This document shows positions 18,976 to 27,393 of a DNA stretch of 64,000 nt, piece by piece. Each line of letters starts with the position of its first letter. Within the stretch, counting starts at the first letter, position 1. Source of the DNA: Butyrivibrio hungatei NK4A153. GTDB taxonomy: Bacteria; Bacillota; Clostridia; Lachnospirales; Lachnospiraceae. Location: positions 124,001 to 188,000 of the forward strand of contig NZ_AUJY01000012.1 of the NCBI RefSeq assembly GCF_000424465.1. Reading direction: 5' to 3'. The notes below the pieces were generated by a model that was not told the origin of the DNA, did no database searches, and saw only the letters and a program-made list of their open reading frames with translations. Position numbers and translations under genes: made by a program.

Positions 18976-19014
18976 AAACCGCTGTAACATGGTAACATGC
19001 TACAGCGGTTTTTC
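18976..19014. terminator. Bidirectional intrinsic terminator between ddl and plsC
   Basis: AAACCGCTGTA and TACAGCGGTTT pair perfectly around a 14-nt loop. T runs flank it on both strands, so it can end both convergent transcripts. Confidence 0.88.
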
Positions 19015-19041
19015 TCTAATCAAATATTGATTTATAATAGA

Positions 19042-19779
19042 TTACAGAGGAAGTTTTTCGTTTTTAATGTAAGTTTCTTCGATGATATTTTTCACATAGC
19101 TGTCGATATTTCTCTGATCTTCCTTATCAAGTTCACTGATGACAACGGGTTTACAATACTCGATAACAACGTGAGTAGGTTTGATAAAAGGAATGTGATT
19201 TTCGAAAATGTCACGCGAGTGGTTGATTACCATAGGAACAATGGGACATCCTGATTTCTGGGCAATCTTAAAGCTTCCTTTGTGGAAATCGAGCATAGGA
19301 GCGTCAGTGCTGTTTCTTGTTCCTTCGGGGAAGATACACATTGAAATGCCGCTCTTAACTTTTTCGATAGCTGCAAGTACCATCTCGAGACCTTTTCTGA
19401 TATCAGATCTGTCGAGGAACAGACAATCGAGGAAGATCATCCAGTAGCCAAGAATGGGAATCTTTTTGATGACATCTTTTGAAATATAACCCGTAGGTCT
19501 GGGAACTCTGGGGTAAGTAACTACGATATCAAAGTAGCTTCTGTGATTTCCGACATACAAAACGGAACGATCCTTGGGGACATTTTCTTCGCCGATAACG
19601 GTAACTTTTATGCCGCATATCAGCATAACGGTATTAAATGCAAAACCGACGATTTTTAAAGAAGCTGTTTTGACAGCGTAAGGATTGGATTTTTTGATTA
19701 TCAAAAGAACAAGCTGAATCGGGATACTCACGATCAGGAATATCACGATGAATAGTATTGCAGCGATAAAACGTATCAT
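19042..19779 (-). CDS. plsC: 1-acyl-sn-glycerol-3-phosphate acyltransferase
   Basis: This membrane enzyme adds the second acyl chain to make phosphatidic acid. The 245-residue protein begins with a hydrophobic anchor (FIAAILFIVIFLIVS). It has the catalytic NHRSYFD motif (NHX4D type), RPTGYISKDVIKK, and the EGTRNSTDAP motif that binds the phosphate of the acceptor. The start at 19779 gives the usual length and has GAGG upstream. An in-frame start at 19851 would add 24 residues before the anchor. It is transcribed toward ddl and divergent from pyrC. Confidence 0.88.
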   Translation of the reverse strand: MIRFIAAILFIVIFLIVSIPIQLVLLIIKKSNPYAVKTASLKIVGFAFNTVMLICGIKVTVIGEENVPKDRSVLYVGNHRSYFDIVVTYPRVPRPTGYISKDVIKKIPILGYWMIFLDCLFLDRSDIRKGLEMVLAAIEKVKSGISMCIFPEGTRNSTDAPMLDFHKGSFKIAQKSGCPIVPMVINHSRDIFENHIPFIKPTHVVIEYCKPVVISELDKEDQRNIDSYVKNIIEETYIKNEKLPL

Positions 19780-19919
19780 AAAATGTAAAACCTCGTTTCT
19801 ATAAATGATTCTCTGATTCAAAACATATTTTACCATATAATTTAATGCCATTATTATTTATTTTGTCGTATAATGGGGCAGAGTAATATGCAAAACAAAA
19901 GCAGCCGAGGAGAAATGTA

Positions 19920-21209
19920 ATGCTGATTATTAAGAATGGATACCTTATCGAGCCCGAATCAGGCTATGAAGGATATAAAGATATAATAATAAATGGTACA
20001 AAAATTGTGGATATTGTGGATAAAGATTGTGTAAAAGTGGAAAAACTTTTGCAGGATACCGCAAATCAAGTGATAGATGCAGACGGAAAAATAGTAACGG
20101 CGGGACTTGTTGACGGACATGTTCACTTCAGGGACCCCGGATTTACGTATAAAGAAGATATAGAGACAGGAGCGAGAGCTTCGGCAAGAGGCGGATTTAC
20201 ATCGGTTGTCATGATGGGAAATACCAATCCGCATATGGATAATGTCGAGACAATAAAGTATGCTCTTGATAAGGGCAAGAAAACGGGAATCAACGTGTAT
20301 ACCTGCGCAAATGTGACCATGAACATGGAGGGAAAAGAGCAGGTGGATATGGAAAAGCTGCTTGATGCAGGAGCAGTTCTTTTTACAGATGACGGAAAAC
20401 CCATAACCGATGAGAAGATAATGGAGGCTGTTTGTAAAAAAGCTGCGGTACTTGATAAAGTTGTTAGTCTCCACGAAGAAGATCCTAAGTTTATTACAGA
20501 CAACGGAATCAATGCGGGCGCTGTTGCAGGGAAGCTTGGAATCACAGGCTCACCCAGAGAAGCAGAGATTTCAATGGTGAAAAGAGATATTGAGATAGCT
20601 GAGAGGACGGGGGCAAAGATAACCGTGCAGCATATAAGCGCAGCTGAGTCAGTCGATCTTATAAGACAGGCCAAAAAGAGAGGCGTGAAAGTTTATGCCG
20701 AGGCAACTCCGCATCATTTCACACTTACGGAGGATGCGGTTTTAAAGCACGGAACTTTGGCAAAAATGAATCCTCCGCTCAGACTTGAGTCTGACAGACT
20801 TGCAATAATCGAGGGCCTTAAGGATGGCACGATAGAGATGATCGCTACCGATCATGCGCCTCATTCAAAGGAAGAGAAGGATAAGCCGATAAAAGAGGCT
20901 CCGAGTGGAATAACCGGAATAGAAACATCTCTTTTGCTGGGAATAAGAGAAATTGTCGACAAGGGATATATGACGCTTTCTGAGCTGTTAAAGCGCATGA
21001 CAATCTGCCCTGCCAAGATCTACGGTCTGGATGCGGGAAGTGTGAAAGTCGGAGGAAAGGCAGACCTTGTGATATTTGACAATAAGACAGAGTGGGTGTT
21101 TGATAAGACATATTCAAAGGCCTCAAATACACCGTTCTTGGGAGAGAAATTCCCGGCGCGTGTTTTATATACAATATGCTGTGGAAAAGTGGTATATGAA
21201 GCAGATTGA
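19920..21209 (+). CDS. pyrC: Dihydroorotase
   Basis: This zinc amidohydrolase cyclises carbamoyl-aspartate to dihydroorotate in pyrimidine synthesis. It shows the HVHFRDPG metal site, TSVVMMGNTNPH, VSLHEED, the QHISAAESV histidine and the ATDHAPHSKEEKD aspartate. The 429-residue length fits the type I (AllB/PyrC Firmicutes) form. CCGAGGAGAAA precedes the ATG, and a TATAAT at 19869-19874 may be its -10 element. The lipoprotein, pyrK and pyrD genes follow on the same strand, so it heads a pyrimidine cluster. Confidence 0.94.
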   Translation: MLIIKNGYLIEPESGYEGYKDIIINGTKIVDIVDKDCVKVEKLLQDTANQVIDADGKIVTAGLVDGHVHFRDPGFTYKEDIETGARASARGGFTSVVMMGNTNPHMDNVETIKYALDKGKKTGINVYTCANVTMNMEGKEQVDMEKLLDAGAVLFTDDGKPITDEKIMEAVCKKAAVLDKVVSLHEEDPKFITDNGINAGAVAGKLGITGSPREAEISMVKRDIEIAERTGAKITVQHISAAESVDLIRQAKKRGVKVYAEATPHHFTLTEDAVLKHGTLAKMNPPLRLESDRLAIIEGLKDGTIEMIATDHAPHSKEEKDKPIKEAPSGITGIETSLLLGIREIVDKGYMTLSELLKRMTICPAKIYGLDAGSVKVGGKADLVIFDNKTEWVFDKTYSKASNTPFLGEKFPARVLYTICCGKVVYEAD

Positions 21210-21224
21210 TAAAGGAATGAAAGA

Positions 21225-22298
21225 ATGAAGAAAAGATTTATTTTAGCACTTATGGTGTCCGTTTTTTTGACAGGATGTCGTACAGAAGCAAGTGCGATCA
21301 ATGGAAGCAGAGCCGGTGAAGAGATAGCCACAGATGCCGTTGATATTCTTGGTGCAGATGCGAGCTTGGCTTCGAACAGCGAAAATAGCGAATCCGGTGA
21401 AGACGGAGCTTCCGAAGAAGTTGATGAAGAGAAGTATGGATCGTACGAGCAGTTTATCGATGACATAAGGTATTGCGTCGAAAAAGGAGATCTCAAAGGG
21501 CTGGATGTTTCTTCAAATGTATATAATACATACAGAAGTGAGGCCGAAGATCTGCGATATGGCTATGTGATAAGAGATCTTGACGGTGACGGGATAAAGG
21601 AGCTTATCATTGGCGCTAATTCATGTATAAAAGACACCGACATACCGGGAAAAGACAGATATCATACGCTTATTTTTGATATCTTTACATTACAGGAAAG
21701 TGTAATGGTACATGTATTAAAAAGCGAAGAAGACGAAACTTATTATTTTGGAACAGACGGAACAATCATCAAGGAAGACAGCAAACCAAGTACAATGCCT
21801 TCAAAATCGGTATTGGAGGTTGCTACATTTTATAAATTTGTCAATGATGAGCTTGAAGTTGTCGAAGGACTCCGTGATGAATATCTGGTGAATACAGAGA
21901 AAATCAGGTATTTTTATTCTGACGAAAGTCCTTATTGGGATACTACCAATGAGATTTCATATGATAAGTGGATGGAGATTGTCGATAAGCACGGCAATGA
22001 GTACGTGAAATTTACAGATTTTGTGGATCCGAAGAGGACAGGAAGAAAAGCCACCGTATACATTCGCGAGAGAGAAGAAGATTATCAGGATTCGAGGATG
22101 CAGTATAAGTGGAGAGATTATATTGTATTTTACAGTGACAAAACCGGAATACATAATTCGGGAAATGAAAGTGATTACTGGTTTGTATGGAACGATGAGA
22201 GAATACAATATGATAACGATCCTTCACAGGCAATCAAGTATTTCATTAAAGATGACGTGCTTATGCTTGGGGATACAGAGTATACTTTAGCGCAGTAA
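21225..22298 (+). CDS. Hypothetical lipoprotein with calcium-loop-like motif
   Basis: The 357-residue protein starts with a short lipoprotein signal ending in the lipobox FLTGC. It continues through an acidic Ser/Glu-rich linker to a globular region. The sequence VIRDLDGDGIKELIIGAN resembles the DxDGDGxxEL loops of FG-GAP/VCBS repeat and dockerin-like calcium sites. The C-terminal half is rich in Tyr, Trp and Asp. I do not recognise a family. It sits between pyrC and pyrK, 15 nt after pyrC, which is an odd place for a surface lipoprotein; this may reflect shared transcription only. Confidence 0.6.
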   Translation: MKKRFILALMVSVFLTGCRTEASAINGSRAGEEIATDAVDILGADASLASNSENSESGEDGASEEVDEEKYGSYEQFIDDIRYCVEKGDLKGLDVSSNVYNTYRSEAEDLRYGYVIRDLDGDGIKELIIGANSCIKDTDIPGKDRYHTLIFDIFTLQESVMVHVLKSEEDETYYFGTDGTIIKEDSKPSTMPSKSVLEVATFYKFVNDELEVVEGLRDEYLVNTEKIRYFYSDESPYWDTTNEISYDKWMEIVDKHGNEYVKFTDFVDPKRTGRKATVYIREREEDYQDSRMQYKWRDYIVFYSDKTGIHNSGNESDYWFVWNDERIQYDNDPSQAIKYFIKDDVLMLGDTEYTLAQ

Positions 22299-22301
22299 TT
22301 T

Positions 22302-22332
22302 TATATTTGATAGGAGATTCCTATCAAATATA
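22302..22332. promoter_or_regulatory. Perfect 14-bp inverted repeat upstream of pyrK
   Basis: TATATTTGATAGGA (22302-22315) and TCCTATCAAATATA (22319-22332) are exact complements around a GAT loop. No T run follows, so it does not look like a standard terminator. It lies 46 nt before pyrK. It could be an operator, an mRNA processing site or a weak terminator. Confidence 0.55.
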
Positions 22333-22377
22333 AAGCGCTTCGCTATGGAAGAAATATATAAATGAGGAGAGTTCTTA

Positions 22378-23157
22378 ATGGCTAAAAAAATGAAAAAAGA
22401 AGCGAAGGTTCTCAGTCAGAAGCTTCTTGCGGACGGAATATATGATATGTGGCTTGAAACGCCATTTGCTGGCGATGTTAAGCCCGGTCAGTTTGTTGGG
22501 GTATATCCTGTAAATAAATCTACATTACTTCCAAGACCTATCAGTATATGCGAAGTTGATGCAGAGAAATCGGCAATTCGACTTGTTTACAGAGTTGTCG
22601 GATCCGGAACGGCGGAGTTTGCGCTTTATCAGCCGGGTGATTATATAAATGTCCTCGGACCTTTGGGAAACGGCTTTCCGCTTGAAGCTGCCGAGGGAAA
22701 AAAGGTAGTTGTAATGGGCGGAGGAATCGGCGTGCCACCGCTTCTTGAGACAGCAAAGAGGCTTTCTTCCGAAGACGTCAGTGCAGTTATGGGATATAGA
22801 AACAGTGAGACATTTTTGTCTGATGAATTTTCTAAGTATGCCAAGATGTACATCGCAACCGAAGACGGTAGTGTCGGAACAAAGGGAAATGTCATTGATG
22901 CAATGAAAACAGAGAAAATAGAGTGCGACGTTATTTTTGCATGCGGTCCTATGCCTATGCTCAGAGCAATAAAAGCATATGCATCCGAGGTTGGGGCAAA
23001 GGCATATCTTTCTCTTGAAGAAAGAATGGCATGCGGCGTAGGTGCTTGCCTTGGCTGTATCTGTAAGACAAAGGAAATTGATGACCATTCTCACGTTCAT
23101 AATGCGAGAATTTGTACCGACGGCCCGGTTTTTGATGCTGACGATTTGGAGATGTGA
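22378..23157 (+). CDS. pyrK: Dihydroorotate dehydrogenase electron-transfer subunit
   Basis: PyrK carries FAD and a [2Fe-2S] cluster and links the PyrD catalytic subunit to NAD+. The 259-residue protein has the FAD-binding LPRPISICEV motif and the nucleotide loop VVVMGGGIGVPPLLE. The C-terminal cysteine cluster ERMACGVGACLGCICKT, with a further Cys in NARICTDGPVF, holds the iron-sulfur cluster. GAGGAGAG precedes the ATG. pyrD starts 1 nt after the stop codon, as expected for the two subunits. Confidence 0.94.
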   Translation: MAKKMKKEAKVLSQKLLADGIYDMWLETPFAGDVKPGQFVGVYPVNKSTLLPRPISICEVDAEKSAIRLVYRVVGSGTAEFALYQPGDYINVLGPLGNGFPLEAAEGKKVVVMGGGIGVPPLLETAKRLSSEDVSAVMGYRNSETFLSDEFSKYAKMYIATEDGSVGTKGNVIDAMKTEKIECDVIFACGPMPMLRAIKAYASEVGAKAYLSLEERMACGVGACLGCICKTKEIDDHSHVHNARICTDGPVFDADDLEM

Positions 23158-23158
23158 T

Positions 23159-24061
23159 ATGAATACAACAGTTGAAATAGCAGGAGTTAAATTTAAAAAT
23201 CCCGTAATGACAGCTTCGGGAACATTCGGTTCGGGAATGGAATACTCGGACTTTGTAGATCTTAATAAACTTGGCGCAGTAGTAACTAAAGGTGTTGCAA
23301 ACGTGCCGTGGCCCGGAAATTCGGTTCCCAGAGTTGCTGAAGTGTACGGTGGTATGCTCAATGCAATCGGACTTCAGAACCCCGGAATAGATGTGTTTGT
23401 AGAACGAGATCTTGAGTTTTTGAAAAAATATGACACAAAAGTCATTGTAAATGTATGCGGAAAGTCCGTAGAGGATTACCTTGAAGTAGTAGAGAGACTT
23501 GGCGATGAGAAGCGCGTAGATATGTTGGAAATCAATGTTTCATGCCCTAACGTTAAGGAGGGAGCTATCGCTTTTGGCCAGAACAAAGATGCTCTTTTTG
23601 ACATAACAGAGAAGATAAAAAAGGTTGCAAAGCAGCCCATTATCATGAAACTAAGTCCCAATGTCACAAGCATTTCCGAGATGGCTAGGGCGGCAGAAGC
23701 AGCCGGAGCGGATGCAATCTCACTTATAAATACGATCACGGGAATGAAGATTGATATTTATAAGAGAAAGTTCGCGCTTGCAAATAAGACCGGAGGAATG
23801 TCCGGCCCTGCGATCAAGCCTGTTGCCGTAAGAATGGTATATGAGGCATCTCATGCGGTTGATATTCCCGTTATAGGAATGGGCGGAATTGCCAATGCTG
23901 AGGATGCAATCGAGTTCATCATGGCAGGAGCAACAGCGGTTGCAGTCGGAGCAATGAACTTCCACGATCCTTATACTACGGAAAAAGTAGTGGATGGCAT
24001 CGAAGAGTACATGAAGAAGTACGATGTTAAGGACATAAACGACATACGTAAGATTGTATAA
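23159..24061 (+). CDS. pyrD: Dihydroorotate dehydrogenase, catalytic subunit (class 1B)
   Basis: This FMN enzyme oxidises dihydroorotate to orotate, passing electrons to PyrK. It has the class 1 features KNPVMTASGTFGSG, NAIGLQNPGID, INVSCPNVKEG with the catalytic cysteine, IMKLSPNVTSI, and the phosphate-binding VIGMGGIANAEDAIEF and GATAVAVGAMNF. The 300-residue length fits. The ATG at 23159 gives the standard N-terminus and lies right after pyrK; a longer in-frame extension inside pyrK is not family-like. The partner pyrK shows that it is the NAD-dependent heteromeric form. Confidence 0.95.
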   Translation: MNTTVEIAGVKFKNPVMTASGTFGSGMEYSDFVDLNKLGAVVTKGVANVPWPGNSVPRVAEVYGGMLNAIGLQNPGIDVFVERDLEFLKKYDTKVIVNVCGKSVEDYLEVVERLGDEKRVDMLEINVSCPNVKEGAIAFGQNKDALFDITEKIKKVAKQPIIMKLSPNVTSISEMARAAEAAGADAISLINTITGMKIDIYKRKFALANKTGGMSGPAIKPVAVRMVYEASHAVDIPVIGMGGIANAEDAIEFIMAGATAVAVGAMNFHDPYTTEKVVDGIEEYMKKYDVKDINDIRKIV

Positions 24062-24175
24062 ATAGTTCTTTTATCTATATATAATCAATCCTTTAACGTT
24101 TTTTAATATTGTGATGATAGAATAAAAAACAAACAGACAAGGGGACGCAGGGAAGCGGTCTGTAAAGGAAAGATT

Positions 24176-24472
24176 ATGATTATAAAGAAGATATTGGAAG
24201 CGTTATTATATGCAATAGGTGCGTTGATCGCATTGGTTTTTCTTATTATTTTCATATGCACGGTCAGTCCGTGGGCACATGATATGCTTAGCGGCGTTGC
24301 GACAAATGTTTCGGTAATGAGGATTCAGCGGATGGCGGAACTTGAAGAGAGCGCTGCAGCTTCTGTTACTGAGGCGGCAAGTACCGATGCATCGGAAGAA
24401 CCAAGGTCGGAAGCAAAAATATACGAAGAACATATGAATAACATGAAAAAAGGACTTCACTTAGATGAGTGA
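24176..24472 (+). CDS. Small single-pass membrane protein, unknown function
   Basis: The 98-residue protein has one strong hydrophobic helix (residues 5-32, LLYAIGALIALVFLIIF and neighbours). A short region follows, then a Glu/Ala/Ser-rich tail that is probably cytoplasmic or surface-exposed. GTAAAGGAAAG precedes the ATG. The last codons lie inside a strong bidirectional terminator. No family is recognised. It is real by its ribosome binding site and its position between pyrD and a terminator, but has no evident role. Confidence 0.55.
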   Translation: MIIKKILEALLYAIGALIALVFLIIFICTVSPWAHDMLSGVATNVSVMRIQRMAELEESAAASVTEAASTDASEEPRSEAKIYEEHMNNMKKGLHLDE

Positions 24473-24497
24473 TCATCTAAAGTGACAGTCCTTTTTT
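24446..24497. terminator. Bidirectional terminator overlapping the small membrane gene's 3' end
   Basis: AAAAAAGGACTTCACTT...AGATG pairs with CATCT...AAGTGACAGTCCTTTTTT. A and T runs on the outside let it work on both strands for the convergent genes. Confidence 0.82.
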
Positions 24498-24512
24498 GTT
24501 ACTAGCAACGTA

Positions 24513-25136
24513 TTATTCAGTCATTGTCTTGCCGGTTAATTCGTCAAAGCCTTTCATAACTGCGTCGAAGGTGTTTTTTGAAATCTCGGGAAGCTCGCCT
24601 CCCCAAGTTTTCTCTGCCTGAGCATAACCCTTCTCAAAAGCAGCTCTCATCTTTTCCAGCTTTTCAGGATCGTTTCCGGCCAGTGTGGTGGCAAAATCGA
24701 GGATTCGCTCGGATGTCTGCTTGACGCCCCAGTAGCCGTCCTCGGCAATGTCAGCCTCTGCCTGTGCCTTAGTTGCTGCATCCACTGTGAAATCCCCTTT
24801 TGCAAGGAACTTCCACATTGAATCCTCATCGTTGTCAGAGTTGGCGATGCCGTAGGCTCTGGCCTGCTTGCCCATCATCTTCTGAACAATGTTCAAAAGT
24901 TGCTGCTGGCGCATTGCTACATCTGCCTGCATCTGCTTGATGATCTTGGTCCGGTCCGCTTCTTTGGAAGATACGTTTTTTGTATCACTTTCCTCAGATT
25001 TTTCGTACACGGCTGCAGCTTGGGTCTTTTCCTTTACTTCATCGTTTTTACTCTTCTCGTCTACTGACGGATTAACTGATGAAGCATAGGTGGTTGCGAT
25101 GTTGTTAGTAACCTCGGTAATTCCGTTTACGCCCAT
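24513..25136 (-). CDS. Conserved hypothetical protein (Lachnospiraceae type)
   Basis: The 207-residue protein has an N-terminal half that is polar, Lys/Glu/Ser-rich and probably disordered. A helical region rich in Gln follows (MQADVAMRQQQLLNIVQKMM), then a conserved-looking C-terminal block with YWGVKQTSERILDFATTLAG and EKTWGGELPEISKNTFDAV. No signal peptide or membrane helix is present. I recall similar proteins as uncharacterised in Lachnospiraceae, but cannot name a domain. It is monocistronic, with its own promoter region shared with divergent ispE. Confidence 0.65.
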   Translation of the reverse strand: MGVNGITEVTNNIATTYASSVNPSVDEKSKNDEVKEKTQAAAVYEKSEESDTKNVSSKEADRTKIIKQMQADVAMRQQQLLNIVQKMMGKQARAYGIANSDNDEDSMWKFLAKGDFTVDAATKAQAEADIAEDGYWGVKQTSERILDFATTLAGNDPEKLEKMRAAFEKGYAQAEKTWGGELPEISKNTFDAVMKGFDELTGKTMTE

Positions 25137-25329
25137 ATCGAACTCCTTTTCTGCGACAGGGTACTAAATACCGCGCTGAAACGAAACTATGGTTTACCTA
25201 ATCCTCATATCGGTAATTATACAAAAAACTTTAGCGAAATATCGAAAATTTTTAAAAATTTTATTTTTTCCTTGAGTTTGATCCTTCGGAGTGAGAAGAT
25301 GAAGAAAAATAATTTCGGAGTATATAATT

Positions 25330-26205
25330 ATGAAGCTTGAGAGAAAAGCATATGCAAAGATTAATCTCGGACTTGATGTTACGGGAGTTCGTGAGGACGG
25401 ATATCACATTGTAAAGATGATAATGCAGAATGTGGATCTGTACGATACGCTTACATTTGAGGATAATGACAGCGGCGATATCATTTTGACCGCGTCTACG
25501 GATAAGATCGAAACTGATGAAAGGAACCTTATCTGCAAGGTGGCCGGGCAGCTTAAGGACAAATTTAATGTGAAAAAAGGTGTTACCATGCACCTTGTAA
25601 AGAGAATCCCTGTAGCTGCGGGAATGGCAGGTGGAAGTACAGACGGTGCGGCAGCATATCTGGCTTTGAATGAGTTATGGGGACTTAACCTCAGTAAAAA
25701 AGAGCTTTGTGAGCTTGCTGTGTCTCTGGGTGCCGATATCCCGTATTGTATAATCGGAGGAACGGCGCTTGCAGAGGGAATCGGTGAGGAACTGACAACT
25801 ATAAGCGACATGCCGGATTGTTATCTTGTTATCGCAAAGCCTGCGATAGATGTTTCAACAGGCTGGGTTTATAAAGAGCTGGACAGCAGGGAAGTGATAA
25901 CACATCCGGATATAGACGGAATCAAGGTTGCAATAGAAGCAGGTAATCTTAAGGAGATGTGCTCTCTTATAGGAAATGTTCTTGAAGATGTCACTGCATC
26001 CAAATACAAAGAGGTAGGGCAGATTGAAGAGATACTCAGAAATGAGGGCGCTGTAGGTGCATTCATGACAGGAAGCGGTCCCACAGTATTTGGCGTATTC
26101 GACAAAAAAGAAGCGGCAGAAGCGGGGTATAAGGCAGTTGTTGAAAGTAAGCTTGCGCCGGAAGCTTTTTTGTCCGCACCCATTAATCCCGGTAAAGAGG
26201 ACTGA
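25330..26205 (+). CDS. ispE: 4-diphosphocytidyl-2-C-methyl-D-erythritol kinase
   Basis: This GHMP kinase phosphorylates CDP-methylerythritol in the MEP pathway to isoprenoids. It has the N-terminal AYAKINLGLDV lysine motif, the glycine-rich ATP loop PVAAGMAGGSTDGAAAYLAL and the C-terminal AFMTGSGPTVFGVF motif. The length of 291 residues is standard. The start is preceded by TTCGGAG. A DUF1934 gene follows after 9 nt and is probably cotranscribed. Confidence 0.94.
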   Translation: MKLERKAYAKINLGLDVTGVREDGYHIVKMIMQNVDLYDTLTFEDNDSGDIILTASTDKIETDERNLICKVAGQLKDKFNVKKGVTMHLVKRIPVAAGMAGGSTDGAAAYLALNELWGLNLSKKELCELAVSLGADIPYCIIGGTALAEGIGEELTTISDMPDCYLVIAKPAIDVSTGWVYKELDSREVITHPDIDGIKVAIEAGNLKEMCSLIGNVLEDVTASKYKEVGQIEEILRNEGAVGAFMTGSGPTVFGVFDKKEAAEAGYKAVVESKLAPEAFLSAPINPGKED

Positions 26206-26214
26206 GATAGTAAA

Positions 26215-26655
26215 ATGAAGAAAAAAGTTGATATAAACGTGGCAGGAATCCACATAAGAGACGGAAACGAAGAAGAGCGCATTGATACAAACTCAAGAGG
26301 AATCTACGAGGCGCTTTCGGACGGTTCTGTATGTATAGAATATGATGAAGTGCAGGATGTGGGCGGCCAGAGAATAAAGGTGGCCAACAAAGTCACTGTA
26401 CCTGCCGATTTAAAGTGCGTAGAGATCGTGCGCACAGGCGCTATGAATTCGAAGATGGTATTTGGCGCCGAAGAATATGTCATGGATTACAAGACACCGT
26501 ACGGATCGATGCAGATGGAAGTTATCACCAAGAGCCTTGATTTTAAGAATGAAGAAAACGGTGTGATCGGTGAAATTTCTGCGGAATACATAATTAAATC
26601 CGGAGATGAGGTTTTATCCGACTCTAAAATGATAATAGAAATAAAAGCAAGATAA
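26215..26655 (+). CDS. DUF1934 (YwiB-like) beta-barrel protein
   Basis: The 146-residue soluble protein is rich in beta strands. It has the DUF1934 pattern of a basic/hydrophobic strand followed by 'Y-x-T-P-Y-G-x-M-x-M' (DYKTPYGSMQMEVIT) and a closing strand (GEISAEYIIKSGDEVLSD). B. subtilis YwiB has this calycin-like fold and no established function. It lies 9 nt after ispE and is followed by a terminator, so it ends that transcript. Confidence 0.72.
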   Translation: MKKKVDINVAGIHIRDGNEEERIDTNSRGIYEALSDGSVCIEYDEVQDVGGQRIKVANKVTVPADLKCVEIVRTGAMNSKMVFGAEEYVMDYKTPYGSMQMEVITKSLDFKNEENGVIGEISAEYIIKSGDEVLSDSKMIIEIKAR

Positions 26656-26660
26656 GGCAA

Positions 26661-26716
26661 AAAAAGAGCTCTCATATCGCGTGATATATTATCATCGCTT
26701 GCGAGAGCTTTATATT
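26661..26716. terminator. Terminator between the DUF1934 gene and a convergent gene
   Basis: AAAGAGCTCTC pairs with GCGAGAGCTTTA, with a smaller ATATC/GATAT hairpin within. A/T runs on both sides suggest bidirectional use. Confidence 0.7.
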
Positions 26717-26727
26717 TTGAGCAAATA

Positions 26728-27201
26728 TTATTTAACCATCTTAGCGCCGGCTTTTTCCTGAGCCTTAGCAACAAGGTTCTTAAAGAAGCCTTTCTTTTTC
26801 TCAGGAGTAACAGTCTTACCACGAAGGCCTTTAACTTCTGTTACGTAGATACCGCTGACAGAAGCCTTAACTTCCTTCTTAACGGGAACTGAATCGAAAA
26901 TCTTTTCATCACAGATAAGGCTCATAACCCTGTTTCCGACTCTTACCTTAAGGATTGGAAGCTTGGATCTGCGAAGAAGCTTGGGAGTCTGGTCGATAAC
27001 GGCCTGCGGAAGACCTGCTTCGTTGATCTTCATTCTCTTTTTGTCAATGATAAGCATAGACATGCTCTGCTTCATGGAATCGAGCTGAACCTGCTGTTCT
27101 TCCTGCTTCTTCTGGGCTTTTCTTCCGATTATCATAAGTGCAATGATTATTGCGACTAAAATTACTGCTATTACGATAAATACAATTAAACCGGTACTCA
27201 A
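26728..27201 (-). CDS. Membrane-anchored hypothetical protein
   Basis: The 157-residue protein starts with one hydrophobic helix (residues 4-26, LIVFIVIAVILVAIIIALMII). A short coiled segment follows (KKQEEQQVQLDSMKQ), then a compact basic region with a proline-terminated helix and strands (LPILKVRVGNRVMSLICDE), and a Lys-rich tail. It looks like a cytoplasmic domain tethered to the membrane. I do not recognise a domain. It is convergent with the DUF1934 gene and divergent from the PPIase gene. Confidence 0.6.
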   Translation of the reverse strand: MSTGLIVFIVIAVILVAIIIALMIIGRKAQKKQEEQQVQLDSMKQSMSMLIIDKKRMKINEAGLPQAVIDQTPKLLRRSKLPILKVRVGNRVMSLICDEKIFDSVPVKKEVKASVSGIYVTEVKGLRGKTVTPEKKKGFFKNLVAKAQEKAGAKMVK

Positions 27202-27393
27202 TCTATTATCCTCCGAAAATCAATATACTATATTATAGCAAAAAGTATTGTAGCATTCTTTAGGAAGATAGGCAAATAAAATACTTTAATCATTTTGGAA
27301 GGTGTGGTAGTATAAGAAATATTGTTTTGATATGAAATAGCAAGATATTCTATATTCTTGAATATATCAAATTATTTTAAAGGAGAAAGCATT

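Noticed and set aside
22525..23361. Long antisense open frame across pyrK and pyrD
   Set aside because: It lies opposite clearly conserved genes and has no ribosome binding site. It is a codon-bias shadow.
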